From Paracoccaceae bacterium (GTDB taxonomy: Bacteria; Pseudomonadota; Alphaproteobacteria; Rhodobacterales; Rhodobacteraceae): a stretch of 5,893 nt of DNA. The notes below the pieces were generated by a model. It ran no database searches. It worked only from the letters and a program-made list of their open reading frames with translations, and had not been told where the DNA came from. The position numbers were made by a program, and so were the translations under genes. Position 1 is the first letter of the stretch, and every line of letters starts with the position of its first letter. The stretch is taken from assembly GCA_023254015.1 (NCBI GenBank), contig JALQYS010000532.1, forward strand, positions 1 through 5,893, in the 5' to 3' direction. Shown here piece after piece: positions 1 through 5,893 of this stretch.

Positions 1-1019
1 CCGATCAGTTCGCCGATGCCTTTGCCCGCGCCTGGTTCAAACTGACCCACCGCGACATGGGGCCGAAGGCGCTGTATCTGGGCCCGGAAGTGCCGGCCGA
101 AGACCTGATCTGGCAAGATCCGATCCCGGCCCGCGACCACGCGCTGATCGACAGCGCCGACATCGCCGCGCTGAAGGCAAAGATCCTGGCCTCTGGCCTG
201 TCGTCGCAAGAGTTGGTGCTGGCGGCCTGGGCCTCGGCCTCGACCTATCGCGGTTCCGACAAGCGTGGCGGGTCGAACGGCGCCCGCGTGCGGTTCGCGC
301 CGCAAAAGGATTGGGCGGTGAACGATCCGACCAGCCTGGCAAAGGTTCTGGCCGCGCTGGAAGGCATCCAGGCGGACTTCAATGCCACCGCGACCGGCGG
401 CAAGAAAGTCTCGCTGGCCGATCTGATCGTGCTGGGCGGCACGGCGGCGGTAGAGCAGGCGGCAGCGGCCGCAGGCCATCCGGTGGCGGTGCCCTTCACG
501 CCGGGCCGGATGGATGCGACGGCCGAACAGACCGACGCGGCCAGCTTTGACCCGATGGAGCCGGTCGCCGACGGTTTCCGCAACTGGCAAAAGCAGAACT
601 ATCGCGTCACGGCCGAAGAAATGCTGGTCGACCGCGCGCAGCTTCTGACGCTGTCAGCTCCGGAAATGACCGTGCTGGTCGGCGGCATGCGCGCGCTGGG
701 CGCCAATGCCGGCGGCTCGAAGCAGGGCCTGTTCAGCACCCGGATCGGGCAGCTGACGCCCGACTTCTTCACCGCGCTTCTGGACATGGGCACGGTCTGG
801 TCGCCGGTGGACGAGGACGCCCAGTCCTTCGAAGGCCGCGATGCCAAGACCGGCGCGGTCAAGGCGACGGCAAGCCGGGTGGATCTGGTGTTCGGCTCGA
901 ACTCGCAACTGCGCGCGCTGGCCGAGGTCTATGCCCAGCATGACAATGCCGGCAAATTCGTGGCCGACTTCGCGGCAGCCTGGGCCAAGGTGATGAACCT
1001 CGGCCGCACCGACATCTGA
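1..1019 (+). CDS. katG: Catalase-peroxidase KatG, C-terminal part (5' end outside window)
   Basis: This is a bifunctional haem enzyme that removes hydrogen peroxide by catalase and peroxidase reactions. The open frame runs in from the left edge: the first full codon is at position 3, giving 338 residues before TGA at 1017-1019. The ATG at 57 is internal, because conserved KatG residues (DQFADAFARAWFKLTHRDMG) precede and span it. Family landmarks in order are THRDMGPKA, LGPEVPAEDLIWQDP, ASTYRGSDKRGG, VSLADLIVLGG, PFTPGRMDAT, APEMTVLVGGMRALGAN, FEGRD and VFGSNSQLRALAEVY, with a normal C-terminus near VMNLGRTDI. The Arg codon at 51-53 (in HRDMG) appears to match the mobile Arg that tunes catalase activity (Arg418 in M. 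tuberculosis KatG, from memory). The haem-ligand His and the Met-Tyr-Trp adduct residues belong to the missing N-terminal half. The fragment is intact, with no frameshift. The gene is convergent with its neighbour, so it is not part of the xyl block. Identification is very secure. Confidence 0.97.
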   Translation, partial: DQFADAFARAWFKLTHRDMGPKALYLGPEVPAEDLIWQDPIPARDHALIDSADIAALKAKILASGLSSQELVLAAWASASTYRGSDKRGGSNGARVRFAPQKDWAVNDPTSLAKVLAALEGIQADFNATATGGKKVSLADLIVLGGTAAVEQAAAAAGHPVAVPFTPGRMDATAEQTDAASFDPMEPVADGFRNWQKQNYRVTAEEMLVDRAQLLTLSAPEMTVLVGGMRALGANAGGSKQGLFSTRIGQLTPDFFTALLDMGTVWSPVDEDAQSFEGRDAKTGAVKATASRVDLVFGSNSQLRALAEVYAQHDNAGKFVADFAAAWAKVMNLGRTDI

Positions 1020-1026
1020 GGGGAAA

Positions 1027-1048
1027 GGCGCGGGAGCAATCCCGCGCC
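1027..1048 (+). terminator. GC-rich hairpin with GCAA loop just after katG
   Basis: Seven bases after the katG stop codon there is a perfect 9-bp inverted repeat (arm GGCGCGGGA at 1027-1035, partner at 1040-1048). It closes a GCAA loop, which fits the very stable GNRA tetraloop class on the plus strand. It is placed as a transcription terminator or 3'-end stabiliser for katG. There is no T-run after it, so it is not a textbook rho-independent terminator. It may instead protect the 3' end or act together with the palindromes downstream. Confidence 0.5.
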
Positions 1049-1051
1049 GCC

Positions 1052-1073
1052 CCGGAATTTTGCAAAATTCCGG
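1052..1073. repeat. Perfect 22-bp palindrome (first of the AT-centred set)
   Basis: The arm CCGGAATTTTG at 1052-1062 is followed directly by its exact reverse complement at 1063-1073, with no spacer. In RNA from either strand it would fold as a hairpin whose loop is formed by the central bases. It lies between convergent genes, so termination or 3'-end processing in both directions is the simplest role. A protein-binding dyad is the alternative. Confidence 0.65.
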
Positions 1074-1100
1074 ACCGGAAAATTCGAATTTTCCGGTCCG
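1071..1100. repeat. Perfect 30-bp palindrome in the convergent intergenic region
   Basis: The arm CGGACCGGAAAATTC at 1071-1085 is followed by its exact reverse complement at 1086-1100. It is the longest and most stable of the set. It shares 1071-1073 with the palindrome on its left and 1098-1100 with the hairpin on its right, so neighbouring structures compete for these bases. Its inner block (GAAAATTC/GAATTTTC) resembles that of the left-hand palindrome (GAATTTT/AAAATTC) with the order of the A and T tracts swapped. Confidence 0.7.
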
Positions 1101-1119
1101 ATTTCTTTGAAGAAATCGG
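1098..1119. terminator. 10-bp inverted repeat abutting the stop codon of the CRTAC1-like gene
   Basis: The arm CCGATTTCTT (1098-1107) and its partner AAGAAATCGG (1110-1119) flank a 2-bp centre. The repeat ends one base before the TAA (1123-1121) of the minus-strand gene, so it is the first structure that transcript makes after its stop codon. No long T-run follows on the minus strand. I read it as part of a bidirectional terminator together with the other three repeats; this role is inferred. Confidence 0.5.
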
Positions 1120-1120
1120 T

Positions 1121-2671
1121 TTAGCGGTTCAGCGTGATCGCAGCACCCGGTGCCGCCTGAACCCAGTCTGACACCTGACCATCCGGCCAGATCACCCGCA
1201 CCTTTGCCGCAGTCGCCGCCCCGATACCGAAATGCCACGGCGACAGAACGCCCGAGGCATGGCCGCCGCCCGTGGTGATTTCACGCCGTTGCAGCCCCGC
1301 CTCGGTCTGCACTTCGATCCAGGCCCCGATGGCGTCACGGTTCGCGCCCGCCTGGGTCAGGGCAACAGTCAGATACCCGCCAAGGCCGGTGGACAGATTG
1401 CGCCAAAGCTGTGGCGGCTCCCATCGGTTCACCGCCAGCAGATCCAACAGCCCGTCCTTGTTGAAATCGGCCACCGCGCCGCCCCGGCTGGTGGCAAAGC
1501 CAAGCGCGCCCGACAGGTCTGCCGCCTCAAGAAATGTGCCATCGGTGCGCTGCAAAAGCAGGTTGTTGGGATCTTTCGCCGCGAAATCCGGCATGGCGTG
1601 AACATTGCCCTTGACCACGAAGAGATCTGCCAGCCCGTCGTTGTTCACATCCTCGAACTGGGCGTGCCAGGCGGTCGACGGGCGCAGATCGTCCCCCGTA
1701 AAGGGACGGTGCGCGGTTGCGCCGCGTTTGAAGGCCTGATCGGCATATTGCGGCAGCAGCTGGCCCTCGGGCGGGGTCAGAACCTGCAACTTGTTGTCGG
1801 CCATGGAGGTCAGGAAATATTCGTTGAACCCGTCGGCATTGAGGTCGCGCGCGGCGATGCCCATGCCCCAGATGCGCAGGCGCTTCCAGCCCTCGGCCTC
1901 GGTCCACAGACGGGGGACCGTCTCCATATGCCAAAGCTGCTCCTGTCCGCCCTTGTAATATTCGCGGTCATTCGACACCCGCAAATCGCGCGTGCCGTTG
2001 CCTGACCAGTCGGTGAACAGCATCGACAGCGCGCAATGGCTGGGGGCCAGCGGCAGGGGCGGTGCAAAGCCGTGCCCCTTGGGGCGGTGGAGCCAGTTGT
2101 CGGTGCAAGAACCCCAGGGAAAGGCCTCTTCGCGGCGGTTGATGTAACTGCCGATGGCCAGCGTCGGCCAGTCCTGCCCGGGCTCCCATGTGGCGGCAAA
2201 GGCGGTGGACCAGGCATCGCCGCCGTCAAACCCCCAATCGGCATTGGCCTTTTCGAACCGGCAGTCGCCAAGGCCCCGGAACAGCAGGTTTTCCCCCACC
2301 CGCAGCACGGCAAGATCGGTCAGCCCGTCGCTGTCGATATCCAGCGGATAGGCGCCGGTGACGGCGGTTTCCGCCATTCCGGGAAGGCGGGCAAAGCGCA
2401 AGGCCCCGCCGGGGGAGGAGATGTTGCGGTAAAGCCCGGCGGGGGCCTCGCCGCCGGCAATGTAAAGGTCCAGCCGATCATCGCCGTCGCAGTCGAACAC
2501 AGCCGCCCCGCCACCAACCATGTATTGCCAGTCGCCCTGATAGGCCGTGGTCAGCCCCGAGGTGGCGCTTTCCTCGACAAAGCGCGGCAGGGCCGGGTCC
2601 GCCGGTCCGGCAGAAGCCCCCGCGCAGGCCAGCCCGGCGGGCAGCATGAAAAGGGCCAGCCCCCTACGCAC
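1121..2671 (-). CDS. Secreted FG-GAP/VCBS repeat protein with C-terminal ASPIC/UnbV domain (CRTAC1 family)
   Basis: The 516-residue product begins with an N-terminal signal peptide: Arg2-Arg3, then a hydrophobic stretch, then ASA|G for cleavage after residue 21. It should act in the periplasm or outside the cell. Six DxDxDG-like calcium loops mark FG-GAP/VCBS beta-propeller blades at residues 60-68 (DCDGDDRLD), 111-119 (DIDSDGLTD), 221-229 (DWSGNGTRD, degenerate), 276-284 (DLNADGFNE), 341-349 (DVNNDGLAD) and 402-410 (DFNKDGLLD). Residues about 448-512 match the ASPIC/UnbV domain, including ITTGGGHASG and VRVIWPDG. This order is typical of CRTAC1-type proteins, whose molecular role in bacteria is not settled; adhesion or scaffolding is often assumed. 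The start is GTG at 2671, because an in-frame stop lies three codons upstream. It overlaps the upstream gene's TAG by 8 bp and has no clear Shine-Dalgarno sequence, so translational coupling is likely. An internal ATG at 2647 would destroy the signal peptide's charged end. Confidence 0.92.
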   Translation of the reverse strand: MRRGLALFMLPAGLACAGASAGPADPALPRFVEESATSGLTTAYQGDWQYMVGGGAAVFDCDGDDRLDLYIAGGEAPAGLYRNISSPGGALRFARLPGMAETAVTGAYPLDIDSDGLTDLAVLRVGENLLFRGLGDCRFEKANADWGFDGGDAWSTAFAATWEPGQDWPTLAIGSYINRREEAFPWGSCTDNWLHRPKGHGFAPPLPLAPSHCALSMLFTDWSGNGTRDLRVSNDREYYKGGQEQLWHMETVPRLWTEAEGWKRLRIWGMGIAARDLNADGFNEYFLTSMADNKLQVLTPPEGQLLPQYADQAFKRGATAHRPFTGDDLRPSTAWHAQFEDVNNDGLADLFVVKGNVHAMPDFAAKDPNNLLLQRTDGTFLEAADLSGALGFATSRGGAVADFNKDGLLDLLAVNRWEPPQLWRNLSTGLGGYLTVALTQAGANRDAIGAWIEVQTEAGLQRREITTGGGHASGVLSPWHFGIGAATAAKVRVIWPDGQVSDWVQAAPGAAITLNR

Positions 2672-3992
2672 GGGTTTTCAGCCGCAAGACATGCGCCCCC
2701 ACACAGCGGCCCTGGGCCAGACCCTGAATGTTGGCGGCCGGAAAATGGATGCCGCCATAAAGCCGCGAGACCGCCGCCTCTTCGGCCGCCTCGGCAAAGC
2801 CGGCGAAAGACCGCACTGGCAGGCCATCCTCGGCATGGGTGGCATCGTCAAAGCCGAAGCCCTGGCCGAAAAGCGCCTCAAGCACCTCCGCCGCCGCCCC
2901 CGATTGCACCGAATGGCCCGAAGGATATTCGGGAAAGGGCGGCGTTTGCAGCATAGGCTCCCAGGTCGGGTCGATCACCCGGCGGATATAGGTGACGGGG
3001 CGCAACAGGTCATGTTCATACTTCGACCGCCAGCACTGCACGAAAGCATCCGAGATCGCCATGCCCAGAAGCGCCAGCGCCTCGGCCTGTCGGTCCACGG
3101 GGGTTGCATCGCGCTCAAAGATGCCCAAGAGGATCGCCACCCAATGGCCGGGGGGCGTGGGCGACAGCATCGGGTCATCCGACCAGAATCGTGCGATCAG
3201 CTTTTGCGTGTTGGTCAGGCTTTTGCTGGTCTGATAGACCTCCATCGCCTGCGCGTAGAACGCGGATGCGGGGTCTTCGCTATAGGCCACAGGCGGCGGC
3301 AATCCGCAGGCGCCGTCGGCGGGGATGGCGAAGCTGCGGTTCCTGCCCCAGCCCGGCAAGAGCGGGTGCTGCTGCACGGCAATCGTGCTTGTGGGCACCC
3401 AATGCGCCGGACCTTCCGTCAAGGTGTAGTCATAGGGGAAACCCATGTTCTCGATCACCGCGCCGCCGTCGGTCGCCGACCAGTCGAGAATATGCTGCGA
3501 CACAGAAAGCCCATGGGCGCGCGAGCGGTCCATCACATCCGCCGCGATGTCTTTGGCGGCCAAGGCGTCCATCTGGCGGGTCATTGCCTGCATGGCGCGC
3601 TGGCCTGTCGGGCCGGTATTGCCGAAATGCACCGCCATCGCATGGCTCAGCGCAGCCTGCAGCACGCAGGCCTCATCATGCGCACCGGCCGCGCGGGCAG
3701 GCACCGGGCCAAGGCCCGCCACTTGCCCCGCCAGCGAGCGCAGGGCCGCGTTGCCCGTGGCCAGCGCCTCGAAGGCAGTGATGCCCAGATAGGCAAAGCT
3801 GCGGGCCGCGACCGGTGGCGAATAGGTGGCGGTGTGCCGGATGAGTTCCAGCAGCAGCCGGTACCAGTTGCCCAGAACCGCGCCCGCCCGGTCGGGCATG
3901 GCAAGGGCGGGGCGGGGCAGGGCCGTCAGCCCAAGGCCCGCAAGCCCCCCCATCACAAAGCCGCGACGGTTCAGGGGGCCGGGCGGGCGCAT
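2664..3992 (-). CDS. Tat-exported vanadium-dependent haloperoxidase / PAP2 superfamily protein
   Basis: The predicted product is 442 residues. The N-terminus carries a twin-arginine signal (NRRGFVMGG, Arg9-Arg10, then a Gly/Leu-rich segment ending PALA), so it should be exported folded. The C-terminal third has the vanadate/phosphate pocket: Lys324-x6-Arg331-Pro332, YPSGHS with Ser358-Gly359-His360, and Ser409-Arg410-x5-His416. The stretch TPPFPEYPSGHS closely resembles fungal vanadium chloroperoxidase, with Phe353 where that enzyme has Phe397. Such enzymes oxidise halides with hydrogen peroxide; relatives with the same pocket are acid phosphatases, so the substrate is open. One oddity is that the Asp normally four residues after the last His is Ala420 (HFPAAN). 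I chose the ATG at 3992 because it forms TGATG with the xylA stop. A GTG at 4010 would add six residues (MEPVRL) and overlap xylA by 19 bp, which is also possible. Confidence 0.88.
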   Translation of the reverse strand: MRPPGPLNRRGFVMGGLAGLGLTALPRPALAMPDRAGAVLGNWYRLLLELIRHTATYSPPVAARSFAYLGITAFEALATGNAALRSLAGQVAGLGPVPARAAGAHDEACVLQAALSHAMAVHFGNTGPTGQRAMQAMTRQMDALAAKDIAADVMDRSRAHGLSVSQHILDWSATDGGAVIENMGFPYDYTLTEGPAHWVPTSTIAVQQHPLLPGWGRNRSFAIPADGACGLPPPVAYSEDPASAFYAQAMEVYQTSKSLTNTQKLIARFWSDDPMLSPTPPGHWVAILLGIFERDATPVDRQAEALALLGMAISDAFVQCWRSKYEHDLLRPVTYIRRVIDPTWEPMLQTPPFPEYPSGHSVQSGAAAEVLEALFGQGFGFDDATHAEDGLPVRSFAGFAEAAEEAAVSRLYGGIHFPAANIQGLAQGRCVGAHVLRLKTRA

Positions 3993-3994
3993 CA
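3990..3994 (-). promoter_or_regulatory. TGATG stop-start coupling site between xylA and the haloperoxidase-like gene
   Basis: On the minus strand the xylA stop TGA (3994-3992) and the next ATG (3992-3990) share the A at 3992. The bases upstream hold only a weak, distant purine match (GGAACCGG). A ribosome finishing xylA and restarting is therefore the likely way the next gene is translated, which ties its level to xylA. Confidence 0.65.
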
Positions 3995-5293
3995 GACGAA
4001 CCGGTTCCACAGGTTTTCCAGCCGCTCTTGCCGGCCGGATGTCGGTTCAGGCTCCAGCCCCTCGGCCGTGACCCGCGCGGCGGCCTCGTCAAGGCTGCCC
4101 GCCAGCATGGCTTTGGCGGCGGGGCTGTCCCAGCGGGCATAGCGGGCCTTGCGGGCCGATTCCAGCTCGCCCGATGCCAGCAGCGCCGCCGCTGCCTTCA
4201 GCGCCCGCGCACAGGTGTCCATGCCTCCGACATGGGCCAGAACCAGATCCTCGGCGTCCAGACTTTGGCGCCGGATCTTGGCGTCAAAGTTGGTGCCGCC
4301 GGTGCCGTATCCCCCTGCCCGCAGGATCTCATAGAAGGCCAGCGCCTTTTCCGCGTGGTTGTTGGGGAACTGGTCGGTGTCCCAGCCGGATTGGTAATCA
4401 TTCCGGTTCATGTCGATCGACCCGAAAATCCCCAGCGCCGCGGCCGTGGCGATCTCATGTTCAAACGAATGGCCCGCCAGAATGGCATGGCCCTGTTCGA
4501 TATTCACCTTGACCTCCGTTTCAAGGCCAAAGTCCTTGAGGAAGCCGTAAACCGTGGCCACGTCATAATCATACTGATGCTTTGAAGGCTCCTGCGGCTT
4601 TGGCTCGATCAGGATCGTGCCCTTGAAGCCGATCTTGTGCTTGTAATCCACCACCTGCTGCAGGAAGCGGCCGGCATGGGCGCGCTCGGCCGCGAGGTCG
4701 GTGTTCAAAAGGGTCTCATAGCCTTCGCGCCCGCCCCACAGCACATAGTTCGCCCCGCCAAGTTTGTGCGTGGCGTCCAGATTGGCCTTCACCGAGGCTG
4801 CGGCATAGGCATAGACATCGGGATCGGGATTGGTGGCCGCCCCCGACATCCAGCGCCGGTGGCTGAACATGTTCGCCGTGCCCCAAAGCAGTTTGGCCTT
4901 ATGGCTGGCCTGCTTTTCGGCGAAATAGTCGACGATCTCGTCAAGGTTGCGCTTCGATTCCGCAAAGGTCGCGCCTTCGGGGCGCACATCGGCGTCGTGA
5001 AAGCAGTAGAAGGGCACGCCCAGAATGTCGAAAAGCTGGAAGGCCGCGTCGGCCTTGGCGCGGGCCGCCGCCATGGTATCGGCAAACCACGGGCGGTCAA
5101 AGGTTTGGCCGCCGAACGGATCGCCGCCCTGATAGGCAAAGGCGTGCCAGTAGGCCACGGCAAAGCGCAGATGGTCCTCCATCCGCTTGCCCAGCACCAC
5201 CTCGTCGGGGTTGTAGTGGCGGAAGGCGAATTCATTGGTGGAATTGGGGCCTTCATGGCGGATGGCGGGGATGCCGTCGAAATAGCCGGACAT
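3992..5293 (-). CDS. xylA: Xylose isomerase (class II, long form)
   Basis: This cytoplasmic enzyme interconverts D-xylose and D-xylulose using two divalent metal ions; many members also act on glucose. The 433 residues match the usual length of the long (class II) form. The active site is complete: catalytic His99 with Asp102 (FYCFHDADVRPEG), and metal ligands Glu230 (LIEPKPQEP), Glu266 and His269 (NIEQGHA), Asp294 (SIDMNRND), Asp305 and Asp307 (GWDTDQFP) and Asp337 (NFDAKIRR). All sit two positions lower than in the E. coli numbering I recall. VLWGGREGYETLLNTD is a family signature. The ATG at 5293-5291 has a good ribosome site, and the N-terminus (YFDGIPAIRHEGP) is typical. It begins 9 bp after the xylB stop and its stop overlaps the next gene by one base. 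It is a core metabolic gene with nothing unusual in the protein itself; its downstream company is what is odd. Confidence 0.98.
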   Translation of the reverse strand: MSGYFDGIPAIRHEGPNSTNEFAFRHYNPDEVVLGKRMEDHLRFAVAYWHAFAYQGGDPFGGQTFDRPWFADTMAAARAKADAAFQLFDILGVPFYCFHDADVRPEGATFAESKRNLDEIVDYFAEKQASHKAKLLWGTANMFSHRRWMSGAATNPDPDVYAYAAASVKANLDATHKLGGANYVLWGGREGYETLLNTDLAAERAHAGRFLQQVVDYKHKIGFKGTILIEPKPQEPSKHQYDYDVATVYGFLKDFGLETEVKVNIEQGHAILAGHSFEHEIATAAALGIFGSIDMNRNDYQSGWDTDQFPNNHAEKALAFYEILRAGGYGTGGTNFDAKIRRQSLDAEDLVLAHVGGMDTCARALKAAAALLASGELESARKARYARWDSPAAKAMLAGSLDEAAARVTAEGLEPEPTSGRQERLENLWNRFV

Positions 5294-5299
5294 GGGATT

Positions 5300-5304
5300 T
5301 CCTC
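5300..5304 (-). promoter_or_regulatory. xylA ribosome binding site overlapping the xylB stop
   Basis: Read on the minus strand, GAGGA lies six bases before the xylA ATG and overlaps the xylB TGA (5305-5303). The spacing is near ideal and supports the chosen xylA start. It also leaves no room for a separate promoter between xylB and xylA, so both are read from one transcript. Confidence 0.75.
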
Positions 5305-5893
5305 AGACTTGCAGGCCCCGAAGGGCGGATTGGGCGGCGCGGAAGCGGGCAGCTCCGGTGTCGAAAGCGGGGGTCAGCGCGGGGTCGGGGTCGAACGTGC
5401 GGGCGATCTTCGGGCGGATGGCCACCTCGGCCCCGGCCCCGGTGGCGGCCATGATGGCCAGACGTGCCGCGCCAAAGGCCCCGCCGAAATCCCCGGCCAC
5501 GGGCAGGTCAACCGGAACCCCAAGCGCCGTGGCGATGGCCGAAAGCCAGTAATCCGAGCGCGCCCCGCCCCCCACCGCCAAGAGCCGCTCAATCCGCGTG
5601 CCGGTCGCGGCCAGCGCATCGCGGCAGTCGCGCAGGGCAAAGGTCACGCCCTCCAGCACGGCGCGGGTGCCGGCGGCGGTATCGGTGGCATGGTCCAGCC
5701 CCATGAAGCTGCCCCGGATGGCGGCATCGTTCAGGGGGGTGCGCTCTCCGCCCAGATAGGGCAGGAACAGTGTCTTGCCGGGCGGCTGAAGCGGCCCCAG
5801 GGCGCCGGTCAGCAGCGCGGCCTCTTGCCCGACAAGGCGGCCATACCAGTTCAGGGCATCGGTCGCTGCAAGGATCACGCCCATCTGGTGCCA
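5303..5893 (-). CDS. xylB: Xylulokinase, C-terminal part (5' end outside window)
   Basis: This FGGY-family sugar kinase phosphorylates D-xylulose with ATP to give D-xylulose 5-phosphate, feeding the pentose phosphate pathway. About 196 residues of the C-terminal half are present. The frame is open to the right edge (Trp-His-Gln precede the first Met in view), so the Met at 5884 is not the real start. Diagnostic stretches are FLPYLGGERTPLNDAAIRG, which is typical of xylulokinases, then VLEGVTFALRDCRDAL and the ATP-binding AVGGGARSDYWLSAIA of the FGGY C-terminal domain, followed by FGAARLAIMA and a normal end at SALRGLQV. The stop TGA is at 5305-5303. The gene lies directly upstream of xylA on the same strand, the usual pairing for a xylose operon. 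The regulator (commonly XylR-like) and sugar transporter genes, if present, are outside the window. Confidence 0.95.
   Translation of the reverse strand, partial: WHQMGVILAATDALNWYGRLVGQEAALLTGALGPLQPPGKTLFLPYLGGERTPLNDAAIRGSFMGLDHATDTAAGTRAVLEGVTFALRDCRDALAATGTRIERLLAVGGGARSDYWLSAIATALGVPVDLPVAGDFGGAFGAARLAIMAATGAGAEVAIRPKIARTFDPDPALTPAFDTGAARFRAAQSALRGLQV

Noticed and set aside
57..1019. ATG at 57 as the start of a short KatG-like gene
   Set aside because: Conserved KatG sequence continues upstream in frame to the window edge, and this Met is the one in the HRDMG motif.
1027..1119. Palindromes as ends of an insertion sequence or as an attachment site
   Set aside because: They are adjacent self-complementary units with no transposase or integrase between or beside them, and no flanking target-site duplication is visible.
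654..1238. 194-residue minus-strand open frame crossing the katG end and the palindromes
   Set aside because: It is antisense to conserved KatG sequence and runs through the hairpin array. No family match is visible.
2600..2671. Lipoprotein signal on the CRTAC1-like protein (Cys16 in GLAC)
   Set aside because: Position -3 is Gly rather than Leu/Val/Ile, and a good signal peptidase I site (ASA|G) follows. A lipoprotein is possible but not supported.
1232..2956. Two long plus-strand open frames (1232-2005 and 2036-2956) opposite the CRTAC1-like gene
   Set aside because: They mirror the coding strand in low-complexity composition, have no recognisable domain and no ribosome site. The minus-strand frame has a signal peptide, six calcium loops and an ASPIC domain.
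3992..4010. GTG at 4010 as the start of the haloperoxidase-like gene
   Set aside because: Not excluded, but the TGATG arrangement at 3992 is more typical, and the six extra residues add nothing to the Tat signal.
2547..4142. 531-residue plus-strand open frame antisense to the haloperoxidase-like gene
   Set aside because: The protein is Arg/Gly/His-rich with no family match and lies opposite genes with clear conserved motifs. It is a product of high GC at third codon positions.

Overview
This GC-rich window looks like alphaproteobacterial chromosome, probably Rhodobacteraceae. I infer that from the wording of the KatG and XylA/XylB proteins, the codon use and the AT-rich palindromes between genes; there is no rRNA or other direct taxonomic marker. 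Coding density is very high. The only intergenic space of note is the 101 bp at 1020-1120. I see no tRNA, rRNA, CRISPR, insertion sequence, attachment site or origin.

Layout. On the plus strand, 1-1019 is the 3' part of a catalase-peroxidase gene (katG), entering from the left edge. It converges on a four-gene minus-strand block that fills the rest of the window. In transcription order the block is: the 3' part of xylulokinase (xylB, 5893-5303), a complete class II xylose isomerase (xylA, 5293-3992), a Tat-exported vanadium-haloperoxidase/PAP2-type protein (3992-2664), and a secreted FG-GAP/VCBS plus ASPIC/UnbV protein of the CRTAC1 type (2671-1121). Between katG and the CRTAC1 gene lies a row of four contiguous or overlapping inverted repeats.

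How the genes fit together. xylA converts D-xylose to D-xylulose and xylB phosphorylates it to D-xylulose 5-phosphate, a standard pair. The next two genes are unexpected. xylA and the haloperoxidase-like gene share one base in a TGATG stop-start, and the haloperoxidase-like and CRTAC1-like genes overlap by 8 bp. A cytoplasmic sugar operon therefore appears to run directly, with translational coupling, into two genes for exported proteins. The main points for a second look are this fusion of operons, the loss of the usual Asp in the third PAP2/haloperoxidase motif (HxxxD reads HFPAA), and the palindrome array. The xyl promoter and regulator and the katG promoter lie outside the window.
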